Shown here in pieces: positions 1 through 8,557 of a DNA stretch of 64,000 nucleotides. The stretch comes from CAYJPV01 sp964372095 (GTDB lineage: Bacteria; Acidobacteriota; Vicinamibacteria; Vicinamibacterales; JAKQTR01), in NCBI GenBank assembly GCA_964372095.1, contig CAYJPV010000002.1:248001-312000 (forward strand). The letters run 5' to 3'. Numbering within the stretch: the stretch's first letter is position 1; the number at the start of each line of letters is the position of its first letter. Below the pieces are notes generated by a model. That model searched no databases, had not been told where the DNA came from, and saw only the letters and a list, made by a program, of their open reading frames with translations. The position numbers were made by a program, and so were the translations under genes.

Positions 1-61
1 GGGCGAGGATGATGACGATCAGGAGCACACACGCGGTGAACCAGGACCGGCGGGGCGGCAT
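1..61 (-). CDS. N-terminal fragment of an exported protein, cut by the window edge
   Basis: An ATG on the minus strand at 61-59 opens a reading frame that runs off the start of the window. The 20 visible residues (MPPRRSWFTACVLLIVIILA) form a basic N-terminus followed by a hydrophobic stretch, as in a signal peptide or signal anchor. It is divergent from the sugar transporter that begins at 221. Nothing can be said about function, and with only 20 codons the call rests on the signal-like composition. Confidence 0.45.
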   Translation of the reverse strand, partial: MPPRRSWFTACVLLIVIILA

Positions 62-220
62 ATCCACTCATTATGGACTCGGCCGCGACGGCCAGGGTTC
101 CTGGCGCGGAACCGTCTCCGATCCGCCCCGTCCGAGAGCAGCCCCATGTGGACTATCATCTGACCGCGCCGGACCACTGCCGGCCGCGGGTCACTCGTCT
201 GCCTTGGAGTCCACCACCTG

Positions 221-1591
221 ATGAAACGCGGCATCTTCTTCTGGTCGCTCACCTCTGCTCTGGCGGGATTCCTGTTCGGGTTCGACACGGTCGTCATCTC
301 AGGAGCCGAGCAGACGATTCAGACCCTCTGGGCCCTCAGCCCGACCATGCACGGCGTGGCCATGGCCTCCGCGCTCTACGGCACCGTGCTCGGCTCGCTG
401 CTGGGGGGCTGGCCGACAGACCGTTTCGGCCGCCGGCCAACCCTCCTGTGGATCGGCATCCTCTACTTCGTCTCGGCCGTGTGGTCGGGCCTTGCCGCCG
501 ACGTCTACAGTTTCATCGTCGCGCGATTCATCGGTGGGCTGGGCGTCGGGATCTCGACCGTGGCCGCGCCGCTCTATATTGCGGAGATCGCGCCGCCGGC
601 CTGGCGCGGGCGCCTGGCGGGCATGTTCCAGTTCAACATCGTGTTCGGCATCCTCATCGCCTTTGTGTCGAACGCCCTGCTCGGCGGGATCGGCGAGCAC
701 GCCTGGCGCTGGATGCTCGGCGTGGAGGCCCTTCCGGCCATCGTCTATGCGGTGCTGTGCCTGGCGATTCCCGAAAGCCCCCGCTGGCTCATTGCGCGGA
801 AAGGCGACCGCGCCGCCGGCGTCGATGTGCTGCGGCGGATCAGCCCGGACGCGCCGGCAGCCGAGATCGCCGCCACCGCGGACGCGATTCAGGAGTCGGC
901 GGGTCTGCGCGCGGAGGCCGGCCGGTTCTGGACGCGCCGGCTGCGTGTCCCAATCCTGCTCGCGTTCCTGGTGGCGTTCTTCAACCAGATGTCGGGCATC
1001 AACGCTGTGCTGTATTTCGCGCCGCGGATCTTCGAGATGACCGGGCTCGGCGCACAGGCGGCCTTGCTGCAGTCAACGGGCATCGGCATCACGAACCTGG
1101 TGTTCACGTTCGTGGGACTGTGGCTGATCGATCGCCTGGGCCGGCGTTCGTTGCTCATCATCGGCTCGTTCGGCTACATCGCTTCGCTGGGGCTCACGTC
1201 CTGGGCGTTCTTCAACGGTCACTACGCCATCGTGCCCGCCTGCATCTTCGCGTTCATTGCCGCCCATGCCGTCGGTCAGGGCGCCGTGATCTGGGTGCTC
1301 ATCTCGGAGATCTTCCCGACGCGGTATCGCGCCGAGGGCCAGGCTCTCGGGAGTTTCACGCATTGGGCGTTCGCGGCGTTGCTGACGACGTTGTTCCCGA
1401 AGATGGTGTCGGTCTTCGCCCCGGGGCAGGTGTTCTTGTTCTTCTGCGGGATGATGACGCTGCAATTGCTCTGGGTCGTGCTCATGGTGCCCGAGACGAA
1501 AGGCGTCTCGCTCGAAGAGTTGCAGAAACAACTCGGCATCGGGGTCGGGACGGATAAAGTACCGGGGCCCTCCCGCCTTACAAGACCGTAA
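221..1591 (+). CDS. Sugar porter family MFS transporter
   Basis: A 456-residue inner-membrane transporter of the sugar porter family, expected to move a monosaccharide by proton symport or facilitated diffusion. Family signatures are in order. They are the TM1 segment with GFLFGFDTVVISGA (16-29), the DRFGRRPTL loop (67-75), PESPRWL after TM6 (about 185-191), NQMSGINAVLYF in TM7 (about 256-267), a second DRLGRRSL loop, and PETKGVSLEEL at the C-terminus. Twelve hydrophobic segments fit the usual 450-480 residue length. The start at 221 removes an upstream overlapping frame that has no transporter features. The gene stands alone, with a Smr-domain gene 47 bp downstream. The exact sugar cannot be read from the sequence. 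The pectin/fucose genes elsewhere in the window make a plant monosaccharide plausible, which is inference. Confidence 0.93.
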   Translation: MKRGIFFWSLTSALAGFLFGFDTVVISGAEQTIQTLWALSPTMHGVAMASALYGTVLGSLLGGWPTDRFGRRPTLLWIGILYFVSAVWSGLAADVYSFIVARFIGGLGVGISTVAAPLYIAEIAPPAWRGRLAGMFQFNIVFGILIAFVSNALLGGIGEHAWRWMLGVEALPAIVYAVLCLAIPESPRWLIARKGDRAAGVDVLRRISPDAPAAEIAATADAIQESAGLRAEAGRFWTRRLRVPILLAFLVAFFNQMSGINAVLYFAPRIFEMTGLGAQAALLQSTGIGITNLVFTFVGLWLIDRLGRRSLLIIGSFGYIASLGLTSWAFFNGHYAIVPACIFAFIAAHAVGQGAVIWVLISEIFPTRYRAEGQALGSFTHWAFAALLTTLFPKMVSVFAPGQVFLFFCGMMTLQLLWVVLMVPETKGVSLEELQKQLGIGVGTDKVPGPSRLTRP

Positions 1592-1638
1592 TTCTTGCCC
1601 CCGTTGCTTCCCACGGCGGCTGGCGGCACTATGAGTGC

Positions 1639-2112
1639 ATGCCTTTCGTCGCTGGTTCCGCCGTTGCGGTCGTCAGCCTGCGCAAACACGGACAGGTCCT
1701 CGAACTCCTTCCGGGCAACCGTTACCGTGTCGTGGTCGGCGGTCTGACGATGGTGTGCCGGGAAGAACAACTGGAAACCGTTTCGCATTCGAAGAAGCAG
1801 CAGCGGCGCGAACGCGAAGCACCCACACGAACCGGGGCGCCCGCAGCGCCGCCGCCCGTGCCGTACGCAGCCGACACCAGCCGGTTCCAGCGGATCGACC
1901 TGCACGGGATGACTGTGCCGGAAGCGCTGGCGGCGCTCCCGGTGTTCCTCGACCGCGCGATTCGAGCCGGCCTCCCGCGCGTGGAAATCATCCACGGCAT
2001 CAGTGGCGGGAAACTGCGCGCGGCGGTCCGGGACTACCTCTCCAAGATGCCGGCCGTCACGTGCGCGGTTCCCGACGATCGGAATCCGGGCGTGACGATC
2101 GCGTATTTCTGA
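1639..2112 (+). CDS. Smr-domain protein with KOW-like N-terminus (MutS2-tail-like)
   Basis: A 157-residue cytoplasmic protein. Residues 1-50 resemble the KOW/SH3-like module found before the Smr domain in MutS2 (SAVAVVSLRKHGQVLEL and following beta strands). A basic, proline/alanine-rich linker (about 52-80) leads to a Smr domain at about 84-157, with the diagnostic IDLHGMTVPEAL and VEIIHGISGGKLR. The second motif departs from the usual HGxGxG by having HGISGGK. Smr domains are nucleic-acid endonuclease or binding modules. This protein looks like the C-terminal part of MutS2 without the ATPase. It converges on the PHP-type gene, with 12 bp between the stop codons. Confidence 0.82.
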   Translation: MPFVAGSAVAVVSLRKHGQVLELLPGNRYRVVVGGLTMVCREEQLETVSHSKKQQRREREAPTRTGAPAAPPPVPYAADTSRFQRIDLHGMTVPEALAALPVFLDRAIRAGLPRVEIIHGISGGKLRAAVRDYLSKMPAVTCAVPDDRNPGVTIAYF

Positions 2113-2124
2113 TCGGCCATTCGC

Positions 2125-3129
2125 TCACCGCGCCGGCACGATAACCGGCTGTGTCCAGGCGATGAGGCCGTTCGAATCCACCACTTTCGCGCGGACGTAC
2201 CCTTCGGTGCCGGTGATGTCGTAGTGGTACGGCGCCGCCGCAACCTCCTTGAGCATCTGTCCGCCTCGCCCGATGAACTGGACCGCGTAGCGGGACGAAC
2301 TCTGCTCCTTGATCGTCAGGGTCACGCGTTGCGCCGTGGTCTGGATGTCGGTCAGTTCGACGCCGGTGGACGAGTAGAAATCGCCGCGCGCGAGCGACGC
2401 CAGGATCGCCTCCGCCGTGAGACGCGGCGCACGCACGACAACCCACGCCTGGCCCGGGCGCGCCGCAGCCATCGCCCATGGGCGTTTCAGTTCGTGCATG
2501 TCATCGCTCGCCACGCCGTAGATCATGATGCCCGCGGTGAGCATGCTGTCCCAGAGCGCCTCGGCACCGGGACTCGAGCCGTTTCCCCTGTTGTTCACCA
2601 GCGGGTGGGCATTGGCGATTTCGAGCAACTCGGCACCTTTGCCGGCGGATACCAGATCGTCGGCCGTCAGCGCCCAGCCGAAGTTGGGATGGTTGATCGA
2701 GATGACGCCTTTGGCCAGGAGCATCGCCGCGATGTTGCGGCGAAGCGCCTCGGCGGGCGTGGCGCCGCCCTGGGGCGCAACGAATCCGTCGCCGCCGATC
2801 AGGTTCAGGTGAACAGGCTTCTTGGCGGCCGAGTCCGTCACTTCTTCGCCGCGAATCACGAGGAAACGGTCCGGTGCGGCGTACAGAGCGTTCAGGCCCT
2901 CCACCGGCGTCACGATGTTGTGGTCGGTCATGACGACAAAGTGGTACCGGTTCTCGCGGTACCAGCGCACGACCTCGTCAGGCGCGCTGTCGCCGTCGCT
3001 GTTGAGCGAGTGCGTGTGTGTATTGCCCCTGAACCACCGGAGCGTCTCGCTGGCGGGCTGCTGGGCCGAGATGACCGATCCAAGAGTCAGGAAGACGACG
3101 ACCGCACCGACAGTTGCGCGCAGACGCAT
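2125..3129 (-). CDS. Secreted PHP-domain metal-dependent hydrolase (CehA/McbA-like)
   Basis: A 334-residue protein with a signal peptide (cleavage after about VISAQ, residue 23) and a PHP-type metallophosphoesterase fold. Visible metal-binding motifs are NTHTHSLNSDG (36-46), MTDHN (67-71), GEEVTD (94-99) and INHPNFGW (about 140-147), which match the CehA/McbA family. Members act on phosphoester or carboxyl-ester substrates, and the natural substrate here is unknown. The residue block after the catalytic domain (about 240-334) is a beta-rich tail ending in an immunoglobulin-like strand pattern. The ATG at 3129 is preceded by GGAGGTGT, a good ribosome binding site. It is divergent from the nucleosidase gene at 3288 across a 158-bp spacer. 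Confidence 0.85.
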   Translation of the reverse strand: MRLRATVGAVVVFLTLGSVISAQQPASETLRWFRGNTHTHSLNSDGDSAPDEVVRWYRENRYHFVVMTDHNIVTPVEGLNALYAAPDRFLVIRGEEVTDSAAKKPVHLNLIGGDGFVAPQGGATPAEALRRNIAAMLLAKGVISINHPNFGWALTADDLVSAGKGAELLEIANAHPLVNNRGNGSSPGAEALWDSMLTAGIMIYGVASDDMHELKRPWAMAAARPGQAWVVVRAPRLTAEAILASLARGDFYSSTGVELTDIQTTAQRVTLTIKEQSSSRYAVQFIGRGGQMLKEVAAAPYHYDITGTEGYVRAKVVDSNGLIAWTQPVIVPAR

Positions 3130-3287
3130 GACACCTCCGTATCAATGCCTCATACTACTCCGTCCCCGAGTGAAGCAGCATGCAGAGGGGCGGACACGAG
3201 GGCCGACACGCCGGGCCGACTGATGCCAGTCGGGGATAGAATCTGGCACGGTGCGGCAGACGGCCGCGACCGATTCAGGGGACCGCC

Positions 3288-4142
3288 ATGATGAACGCGC
3301 GCCGTGCCTGCATGCTTTTCTGTGTCAGCCTCCTCACGTGGATGTCGCTCGCCCCCCTGGGCCTTGCCCAGTCTCCGCCCACCTCCGTTCTGGCGGCAGG
3401 GCAGGCCGGCCTGCCGACGGACCTTGTGGTCCAGGGCGCCGTCGACACCGAATTGCAGCCGCTGCTCGCCGCGCTGGAGGACAAAGAGGAGATCCAGATC
3501 GCCGCCTGGACCTTCTGGCGGGGGCGGATTGGTACCCGCCGGGTGGTCGTATCGCGTACGGAAGTTGGGGCGATGAACGCCAGCGTGGCCACGACGCTGG
3601 CCATCACCCACTTCCGCCCCCGCCTCATCATCAACCAGGGCACGGCTGGCGCGCTCCATCCCGACCTCGCGCTCTACGACATCGTCGTCGGCGAAGCCAC
3701 CGTGGACTACGGCGCGTTCCGGTCGACCCGTGCCGAGGCCGGCGACGGTGTCAGCCAGTCCCGCTGGACGCCCATGCCGACGATGCTGCGCCTTGACGGG
3801 AAGGAGCGGACGCCGTTCCCGCAGTTCCCGGGCGACCAGGCCGCGACACAGGTCGTGCTCGCGACGCCCAACCCGAGGGGCCGGGTGGTGAAGGGCATCA
3901 TCGGATCGGCCTTCGAGTTCAATCGCGAGATTGATCGTCTGGTCTGGATCAACAAGACCTACGGTGCGGTGTCCGAGGACATGGAGAGCGCGTTCGCGGC
4001 GGGCGCGGCGGCGGGCTTCGGCACACGTCTGGTTGCGATCCGGATCATCTCGGACTCCGAGTTCCGTTCAACCGAGTTCATGCGCATCGCGGGAGAATAC
4101 TGCGCCGCGTTCGTGCTGGACGTGATCCGGCGGCTCCCGTGA
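3288..4142 (+). CDS. Secreted MTA/SAH nucleosidase-like phosphorylase-superfamily protein
   Basis: A 284-residue protein of the purine nucleoside phosphorylase/MTAN superfamily. The core shows INQGTAGALHPDLALYDIVV (about 108-127), EDMESAFAAGAAAGFG with the conserved Glu-Met-Glu that contacts ribose, and IRIISDSEF, where the Asp is the expected acid catalyst. The N-terminus (MMNARRACMLFCVSLLTWMS) is a signal peptide ending near LGLAQ, so the enzyme is predicted to be exported. That is unusual because the classical MtnN is cytoplasmic. ATG codons at 3288 and 3291 are both possible starts, with AGGGGA just upstream. It is followed 166 bp later by the Ada-AlkA gene. The substrate is not readable. 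It could be a nucleoside-scavenging enzyme. Confidence 0.82.
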   Translation: MMNARRACMLFCVSLLTWMSLAPLGLAQSPPTSVLAAGQAGLPTDLVVQGAVDTELQPLLAALEDKEEIQIAAWTFWRGRIGTRRVVVSRTEVGAMNASVATTLAITHFRPRLIINQGTAGALHPDLALYDIVVGEATVDYGAFRSTRAEAGDGVSQSRWTPMPTMLRLDGKERTPFPQFPGDQAATQVVLATPNPRGRVVKGIIGSAFEFNREIDRLVWINKTYGAVSEDMESAFAAGAAAGFGTRLVAIRIISDSEFRSTEFMRIAGEYCAAFVLDVIRRLP

Positions 4143-4308
4143 GCTTCTCGCCGGCGGTATCAGCGGGACTCGGATGTCGTCCCTTCCGGGGCCTGGACGA
4201 GAAGAAGCATGCCCACGGTTCCGTCGGACTCACAGCGACTCCACCGCGTGTCAGTGCCATGTCCGAAAATGGCGAGTATCGCCACGCGCCCGCCGGTATG
4301 ATGCCCTC

Positions 4309-5775
4309 ATGCTGCCTGGAGGCGATGTCTGTTACGCGGCGTTGAAGGCCCGCGACCCGCGGTTCGACGGCCAGTTCTTCGTGGGCGTGTCGTCCACCGG
4401 CATCTATTGCCGCCCGGTGTGCCCGGCCCGGACACCTCGGCGGCCGCATTGTTCGTTTTTCCCCAGCGCCGCCGCGGCCGAGCACGGGGGGTTCCGTCCG
4501 TGCCTTCGCTGCCGTCCGGAACTGGCTCCCGGAATGGCAAGCGTGGATGCCTCGCGCCGTCTCGCGCAGGCTGTGGCCGCGCGCATCGAGGACGGCTGCC
4601 TGACGGATGGGTCGCTGGCCGACGTCGCGGCCGATCTGGGTGTGACCGACCGCCATCTCCGGCGGGTGTTCGAGGCGGAGTTTGGCGTCGCGCCGGTTGA
4701 TTATCTGCAGACGCAGCGTCTGCTGCTGGCAAAACGGCTGCTGACTGACACCGGCATGCCCGTGACGGACGTGGCCATGGCGGCGGGTTTCGGGAGTGTC
4801 CGTCGGTTCAACGCCTTGTTTCGGGGCCGGTATGACATGAAACCGTCCGATCTGCGGAAGGGGCCCGGCGCGGCCTCCGTGTCGGAACTGGTCTTCGAGT
4901 TGGGCTTCCGGCCGCCGTTTGCGTGGGACGCGTTGCTCGAGTTTCTGGCAGGCCGCACGATTGACCGGGTTGAGGCGGTGGCTGGCGGCGCGTACCGGCG
5001 TGCCGTGTCGATTCGCTACCGGACCACGCAGCATGTTGGCTGGCTGGCCGTCGAGCCCGTGTTGCAGCGGAACATGCTGCGGGTCACGCTGGCCGGGTCG
5101 CTGGCCGGCGTCGTCCCGCCTGTGCTGGCTCGCGTGAAGCGCCTGTTCGATCTCACGTGCCGCCCGGACGAGGTGGCGGAGCATCTCGGCGCGATTGCCG
5201 AAGACGAACCAGGACTCCGAGTGCCGGGAGCCTTCGACGGGTTCGAAATGGCCGTCCGGGCAATTCTCGGCCAGCAGATCACCGTTCGGGCGGCACGAAC
5301 ATTGGCCGGCCGCGTCGCGCACGCCCTGGGGACGCCTGCCGAGACGCCGTTTCCAGACGTCGATCTGGTCTTTCCCGAACCCGAACATGTGCTGGACGCC
5401 GGCACTCAGTCGCTCGTCCGGCTGGGTGTCACGGGCGCGCGGGCGCACGCCATTCAAGCCCTTGCCCATGCTTGCCACACAGGCGAGGTCCGGCTCGAAC
5501 CTGGCGGAGACGTGCCGCGGACGGTGGAGAAGTTGCGGAAGTTGCCGGGGATCGGGGATTGGACGGCCCAGTATATTGCCATGCGGGCCCTGTCGTGGCC
5601 CGACGCGTTCCCAGCCGCCGATTACGGCGTGAAGAAGGCACTCGGGGAAACATCGCTGGCGCGCGTGCTGGCGCGGGCCGAGGCCTGGCGGCCGTGGCGC
5701 GCCTACGCGACGCTGCATCTCTGGCGATCGCTGCGAGCGATTTCAGAACCGGCTTCACCAAAGGACCCACGATGA
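4309..5775 (+). CDS. Ada-AlkA fusion: methyl-phosphotriester sensor plus 3-methyladenine glycosylase
   Basis: A 488-residue DNA-alkylation repair and regulatory protein. Residues 8-70 are the Ada zinc domain with all four ligands (C34, C38, C65, C68). The one at C34 or C38 is the methyl acceptor in the family. Residues 80-180 are an AraC-type double helix-turn-helix. Residues 190-488 are AlkA, with the HhH-GPD motif LRKLPGIGDWTAQYIAMRAL and the catalytic Asp in PAADYGVK. The start at 4309 (MLPGGDVCYAAL) was chosen because the longer frame upstream has no Ada homology. The stop overlaps the next start as ATGA, so synthesis of the O6-methylguanine methyltransferase is translationally coupled. 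By family knowledge the AraC part probably activates this operon after methylation. I see no clear operator. Confidence 0.92.
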   Translation: MLPGGDVCYAALKARDPRFDGQFFVGVSSTGIYCRPVCPARTPRRPHCSFFPSAAAAEHGGFRPCLRCRPELAPGMASVDASRRLAQAVAARIEDGCLTDGSLADVAADLGVTDRHLRRVFEAEFGVAPVDYLQTQRLLLAKRLLTDTGMPVTDVAMAAGFGSVRRFNALFRGRYDMKPSDLRKGPGAASVSELVFELGFRPPFAWDALLEFLAGRTIDRVEAVAGGAYRRAVSIRYRTTQHVGWLAVEPVLQRNMLRVTLAGSLAGVVPPVLARVKRLFDLTCRPDEVAEHLGAIAEDEPGLRVPGAFDGFEMAVRAILGQQITVRAARTLAGRVAHALGTPAETPFPDVDLVFPEPEHVLDAGTQSLVRLGVTGARAHAIQALAHACHTGEVRLEPGGDVPRTVEKLRKLPGIGDWTAQYIAMRALSWPDAFPAADYGVKKALGETSLARVLARAEAWRPWRAYATLHLWRSLRAISEPASPKDPR

Positions 5776-6266
5776 TTTCGTATTCAACGGTTGGAACGCC
5801 CCTTGGGGACATGCTCGTCGCGGCACGCGAACGGGGCATTGCCGGAGTGTGGTTCGTGGGGCAGAAGTATTACCCGGCAATCGGGCCAGATTGGACCGAG
5901 GAGCCCGGCAACGTGTTGCTGGGCCGCGCGAAGACCCAGATCGCGGAGTACTTCGCGGGCACGCGGAGGGTGTTCGATCTGCCGCTGGACCTCGAGGGGA
6001 CCGCGTTCCAGCGACGTGTCTGGGGCGCGCTCCGCGCGATCCCCCATGGCGAGACGACCACGTACGGCCGGTTGTCCGAGCAGCTCGGGGAGAAAGGCGC
6101 GGCAAGAGCTGTCGGTGCGGCCGTCGGCCGCAACCCGGCGTCGATCATTGTCCCGTGCCACCGCGTCGTGGGTCAGAACGGTTCGCTCACGGGCTACGCT
6201 GGCGGCTTGGATCGCAAACGTGCCTTGCTCCGCCACGAGCGCGGAGAGGGGTCGGGACGGATTTAG
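5772..6266 (+). CDS. ogt: Methylated-DNA-protein-cysteine methyltransferase
   Basis: A 164-residue suicide methyltransferase that removes the alkyl group from O6-alkylguanine. The active-site motif IIVPCHRV has the acceptor Cys129. The DNA-recognition helix RAVGAAVGRNP (112-122) and the upstream FQRRVWGALRAIPHGETTTYG (79-99) are canonical. Its ATG overlaps the stop of the Ada-AlkA gene by 4 bp, so the two form a complete direct-reversal plus base-excision module. It is the Ogt-type single-function protein. The second half of a classical Ada has in effect been split off, while the first gene carries AlkA in its place. Confidence 0.95.
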   Translation: MISYSTVGTPLGDMLVAARERGIAGVWFVGQKYYPAIGPDWTEEPGNVLLGRAKTQIAEYFAGTRRVFDLPLDLEGTAFQRRVWGALRAIPHGETTTYGRLSEQLGEKGAARAVGAAVGRNPASIIVPCHRVVGQNGSLTGYAGGLDRKRALLRHERGEGSGRI

Positions 6267-6301
6267 GATCGGAGCCGCGCGAACCGAGTGCCCCACAGGC
6301 T

Positions 6302-7396
6302 CTACAGGAACAGCGCGGCCTCGACAGCCAGCCCGGGGCCGAACCCGATGGCGAGGCACGGGCGCGGGGCGCGGCGCTGGCGCAATCGCTCGAGGATGAA
6401 GAGGATGGTCGGCGACGACATGTTGCCGAACTCGGCGAGCACTTCCTGCGAGATCGCATAGTCCTCGCGGCCGATTCCGGTCGCTTGTGCCACCGATTCC
6501 AGGATGCGTGGTCCACCCGGATGCACCGCCCAGGTGGCGATACGATCGACCGAAAGCTCCTGGCCGGCCAGCCAGGCGTCGAGCCACGGCCGCAACTCGC
6601 GCTCGATGACGCCGGGTACGCGCGCCGACAACGACATTTCGAAGCCGTGGTTGCCGATGCGCCAGCTCATCAGCTCGGCCGAGTCCTCGAGCAGGGCGGC
6701 GCCGCTGCGCGCCAGTTCCCAGGTGTCACCGGCTGACGGGCGCGCGCCGCCGCCCACGAGCGCCGCCGCCCCATCGGCGAAGATCGCATTCGACACGAGC
6801 CAGTCACCGCTCCAGCCGTACTGATAGTGGACGCTGCACAGTTCGACCGCGCACACGAGAATGCAGGCATCGGGCTGACTGTCGGCGAACGCTCGCGCGA
6901 CGCGCAAGCCATTCAAGGCGCCGTGGCAGCCCATGAAGCCGATATGCGTCCGTTCGACCGTGCGAGCCAGGCCGAGCGCTCGCACGAGGCCGAGGTCGAA
7001 ATTCGGCGCGGCAAACCCCGTGCAGGACACCGAGACGATGTGGGTGATGTCCCCGGGCGACCACCCCGCGCTGTCCAGCGCGGCGCGCGCGGCCTGCGCG
7101 CCCAGGGGCGGAGCTTCCCGTTCGTAGCGCGCCATCCGCTCGGCGGTCGACGGTCCGCGGTCGTTCGCGTCCCGCATCGGCGGGAAGAACGACTGGCGGG
7201 CCTCGCCGGTCTCGCTCCCGGCGTCGAGCACGACGCTGTGGCGCTTCTTCACTCGCGTCATGCGGTAGAGGGCCTTCAACTGGCGCAACTGGTCGTCGCT
7301 GGTGCAGCCGAACTGCCGGGCCATGGCCGCGGCGTCTTCCTGCGAGATGGCGTGGGGCGGCGACGCGGTTCCGATGCCGTGAACAAAGAAGGGCAT
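6302..7396 (-). CDS. Type III polyketide synthase (chalcone/stilbene synthase family)
   Basis: A 364-residue homodimeric condensing enzyme that extends an acyl-CoA starter with malonyl-CoA. The catalytic triad is visible: Cys157 in FMGCHGALNG, His292 in AVHPGG and Asn325 in FGNMSSPT. SVSCTGFAAPN (122-132) and the C-terminal AIGFGPGLAVEAALFL are also family signatures. It is the last gene of a minus-strand trio. It starts 9 bp after the FAD oxidoreductase stop, which itself overlaps the methyltransferase. The same three activities make up the Streptomyces srs phenolic-lipid locus, so an alkylresorcinol, alkylpyrone or methylated quinone product is likely. Chain length and cyclisation cannot be read from the sequence. 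Confidence 0.93.
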   Translation of the reverse strand: MPFFVHGIGTASPPHAISQEDAAAMARQFGCTSDDQLRQLKALYRMTRVKKRHSVVLDAGSETGEARQSFFPPMRDANDRGPSTAERMARYEREAPPLGAQAARAALDSAGWSPGDITHIVSVSCTGFAAPNFDLGLVRALGLARTVERTHIGFMGCHGALNGLRVARAFADSQPDACILVCAVELCSVHYQYGWSGDWLVSNAIFADGAAALVGGGARPSAGDTWELARSGAALLEDSAELMSWRIGNHGFEMSLSARVPGVIERELRPWLDAWLAGQELSVDRIATWAVHPGGPRILESVAQATGIGREDYAISQEVLAEFGNMSSPTILFILERLRQRRAPRPCLAIGFGPGLAVEAALFL

Positions 7397-7405
7397 GAGG
7401 CGGCC

Positions 7406-8557
7406 TCAGGGTTTCGCTGCGCGGGGACGTAGGTGCGCCAGCACCGGGCGCGCAAGCCCGGGATGGTGCTGCAGGAGTGCGACAATCGGCGTGACGAGCG
7501 CCGGCAGACGAAGGACGCGGGTCGCGACGCGGCACCAGCGCTGTTCCGGGCCGATCTGTCGCGCGTACGTGGTTTCCCACGCGCCCGCCAGATCGTCGTG
7601 CCAACCCGCAATCGCGCGGGAGGCCAGCGGCGCCACGGCTTCGGCGCCGGCGAACGCCCACGCCATGCCCTCGCCGGTGAACGGTTCCACGTAGCCGGCG
7701 GCATCGCCAAGCACGAAAAGCCGGCGCGACGCCGGATGCGCCATCCGGCGCGTCAGGGGAATCGTACCGCTCCACTCGACGGCGTCGAGACGGGGTTCGA
7801 ATGGCACACCGGCCTCGGCGAGGACTGCGGCAAGAGCCTGCCCCGTGCTCGCATGGGCCTTCAAGAAACCACCGTCGAGGGCGGCAGCGACGTTGATGCG
7901 TCCGTCCTCCACCTCGACGGCGCCCACGTACCCGTGACGTCCGACGGCCATGGTAATCGCGCCGCGTGCGGTCTCGATGATGCCCGCCGGCGCGAAACCA
8001 CCCACGCCCACGCGCGCGCCACGCGCGGGCAGACTGCGCAGGGACGGGCACGCGCGCAGGGAACTGTGCGACAGGCCGTCGGCCACCAGCACGACATGTG
8101 CGCGCACGATCGAGGCGGAGCCGCGGCGGGGCGTGAGCGACACGCTTCGCCAGCCGTCGTGCGCGGGGGACATCCCTTCGTCGATGACCAGCGCGGTGGT
8201 CTCGGGCGCGAAGACCACTCCCGCGTCGATGGCGGCACTCGCCAGTTCGCCATCCAACGCCGGCCGCGATACGGCAAGCCCGGGCGGCAGCGGGAGCGCG
8301 ACTGTCCGGGATCGTTGATGGACCCGCACTTCAGTGATCGGGTGAGCGCCAAGGGCACGCACCCGCGCGGCCAGTCCGGCTCGTTCCAGCGACGCCACGG
8401 CATGGGCGTTGAGGCATCCGCCGCACACCTTCGACCGGGGGAACGCCTTGCGCTCCACGAGCAGCACCCGTGCGCCCGTGCGGGCGAGCAGGCAGGAGGC
8501 CAGAGACCCTGCGGGCCCTGCGCCGATCGTGACGACGTCCCAGGCGTTCGTCGTCAT
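7406..8557 (-). CDS. FAD-dependent oxidoreductase (geranylgeranyl reductase/hydroxylase family)
   Basis: A 383-residue flavoprotein. The N-terminus WDVVTIGAGPAGSLASCLLA (6-25) is the GxGxxG dinucleotide-binding fold. KVCGGCLNAHAV and the late FVLGDAAGYVEPFTGEGMAWAF are the second FAD motif of the geranylgeranyl-reductase/PHBH group. The ATG at 8557 overlaps the methyltransferase stop as ATGA, and this overlap decides the start over a much longer upstream frame. In phenolic-lipid clusters the flavoprotein hydroxylates the aromatic ring towards a quinone, and reduction of an isoprenoid-like chain is the alternative. Both are inference from the neighbours, a type III PKS and a methyltransferase. 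Confidence 0.9.
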   Translation of the reverse strand: MTTNAWDVVTIGAGPAGSLASCLLARTGARVLLVERKAFPRSKVCGGCLNAHAVASLERAGLAARVRALGAHPITEVRVHQRSRTVALPLPPGLAVSRPALDGELASAAIDAGVVFAPETTALVIDEGMSPAHDGWRSVSLTPRRGSASIVRAHVVLVADGLSHSSLRACPSLRSLPARGARVGVGGFAPAGIIETARGAITMAVGRHGYVGAVEVEDGRINVAAALDGGFLKAHASTGQALAAVLAEAGVPFEPRLDAVEWSGTIPLTRRMAHPASRRLFVLGDAAGYVEPFTGEGMAWAFAGAEAVAPLASRAIAGWHDDLAGAWETTYARQIGPEQRWCRVATRVLRLPALVTPIVALLQHHPGLARPVLAHLRPRAAKP

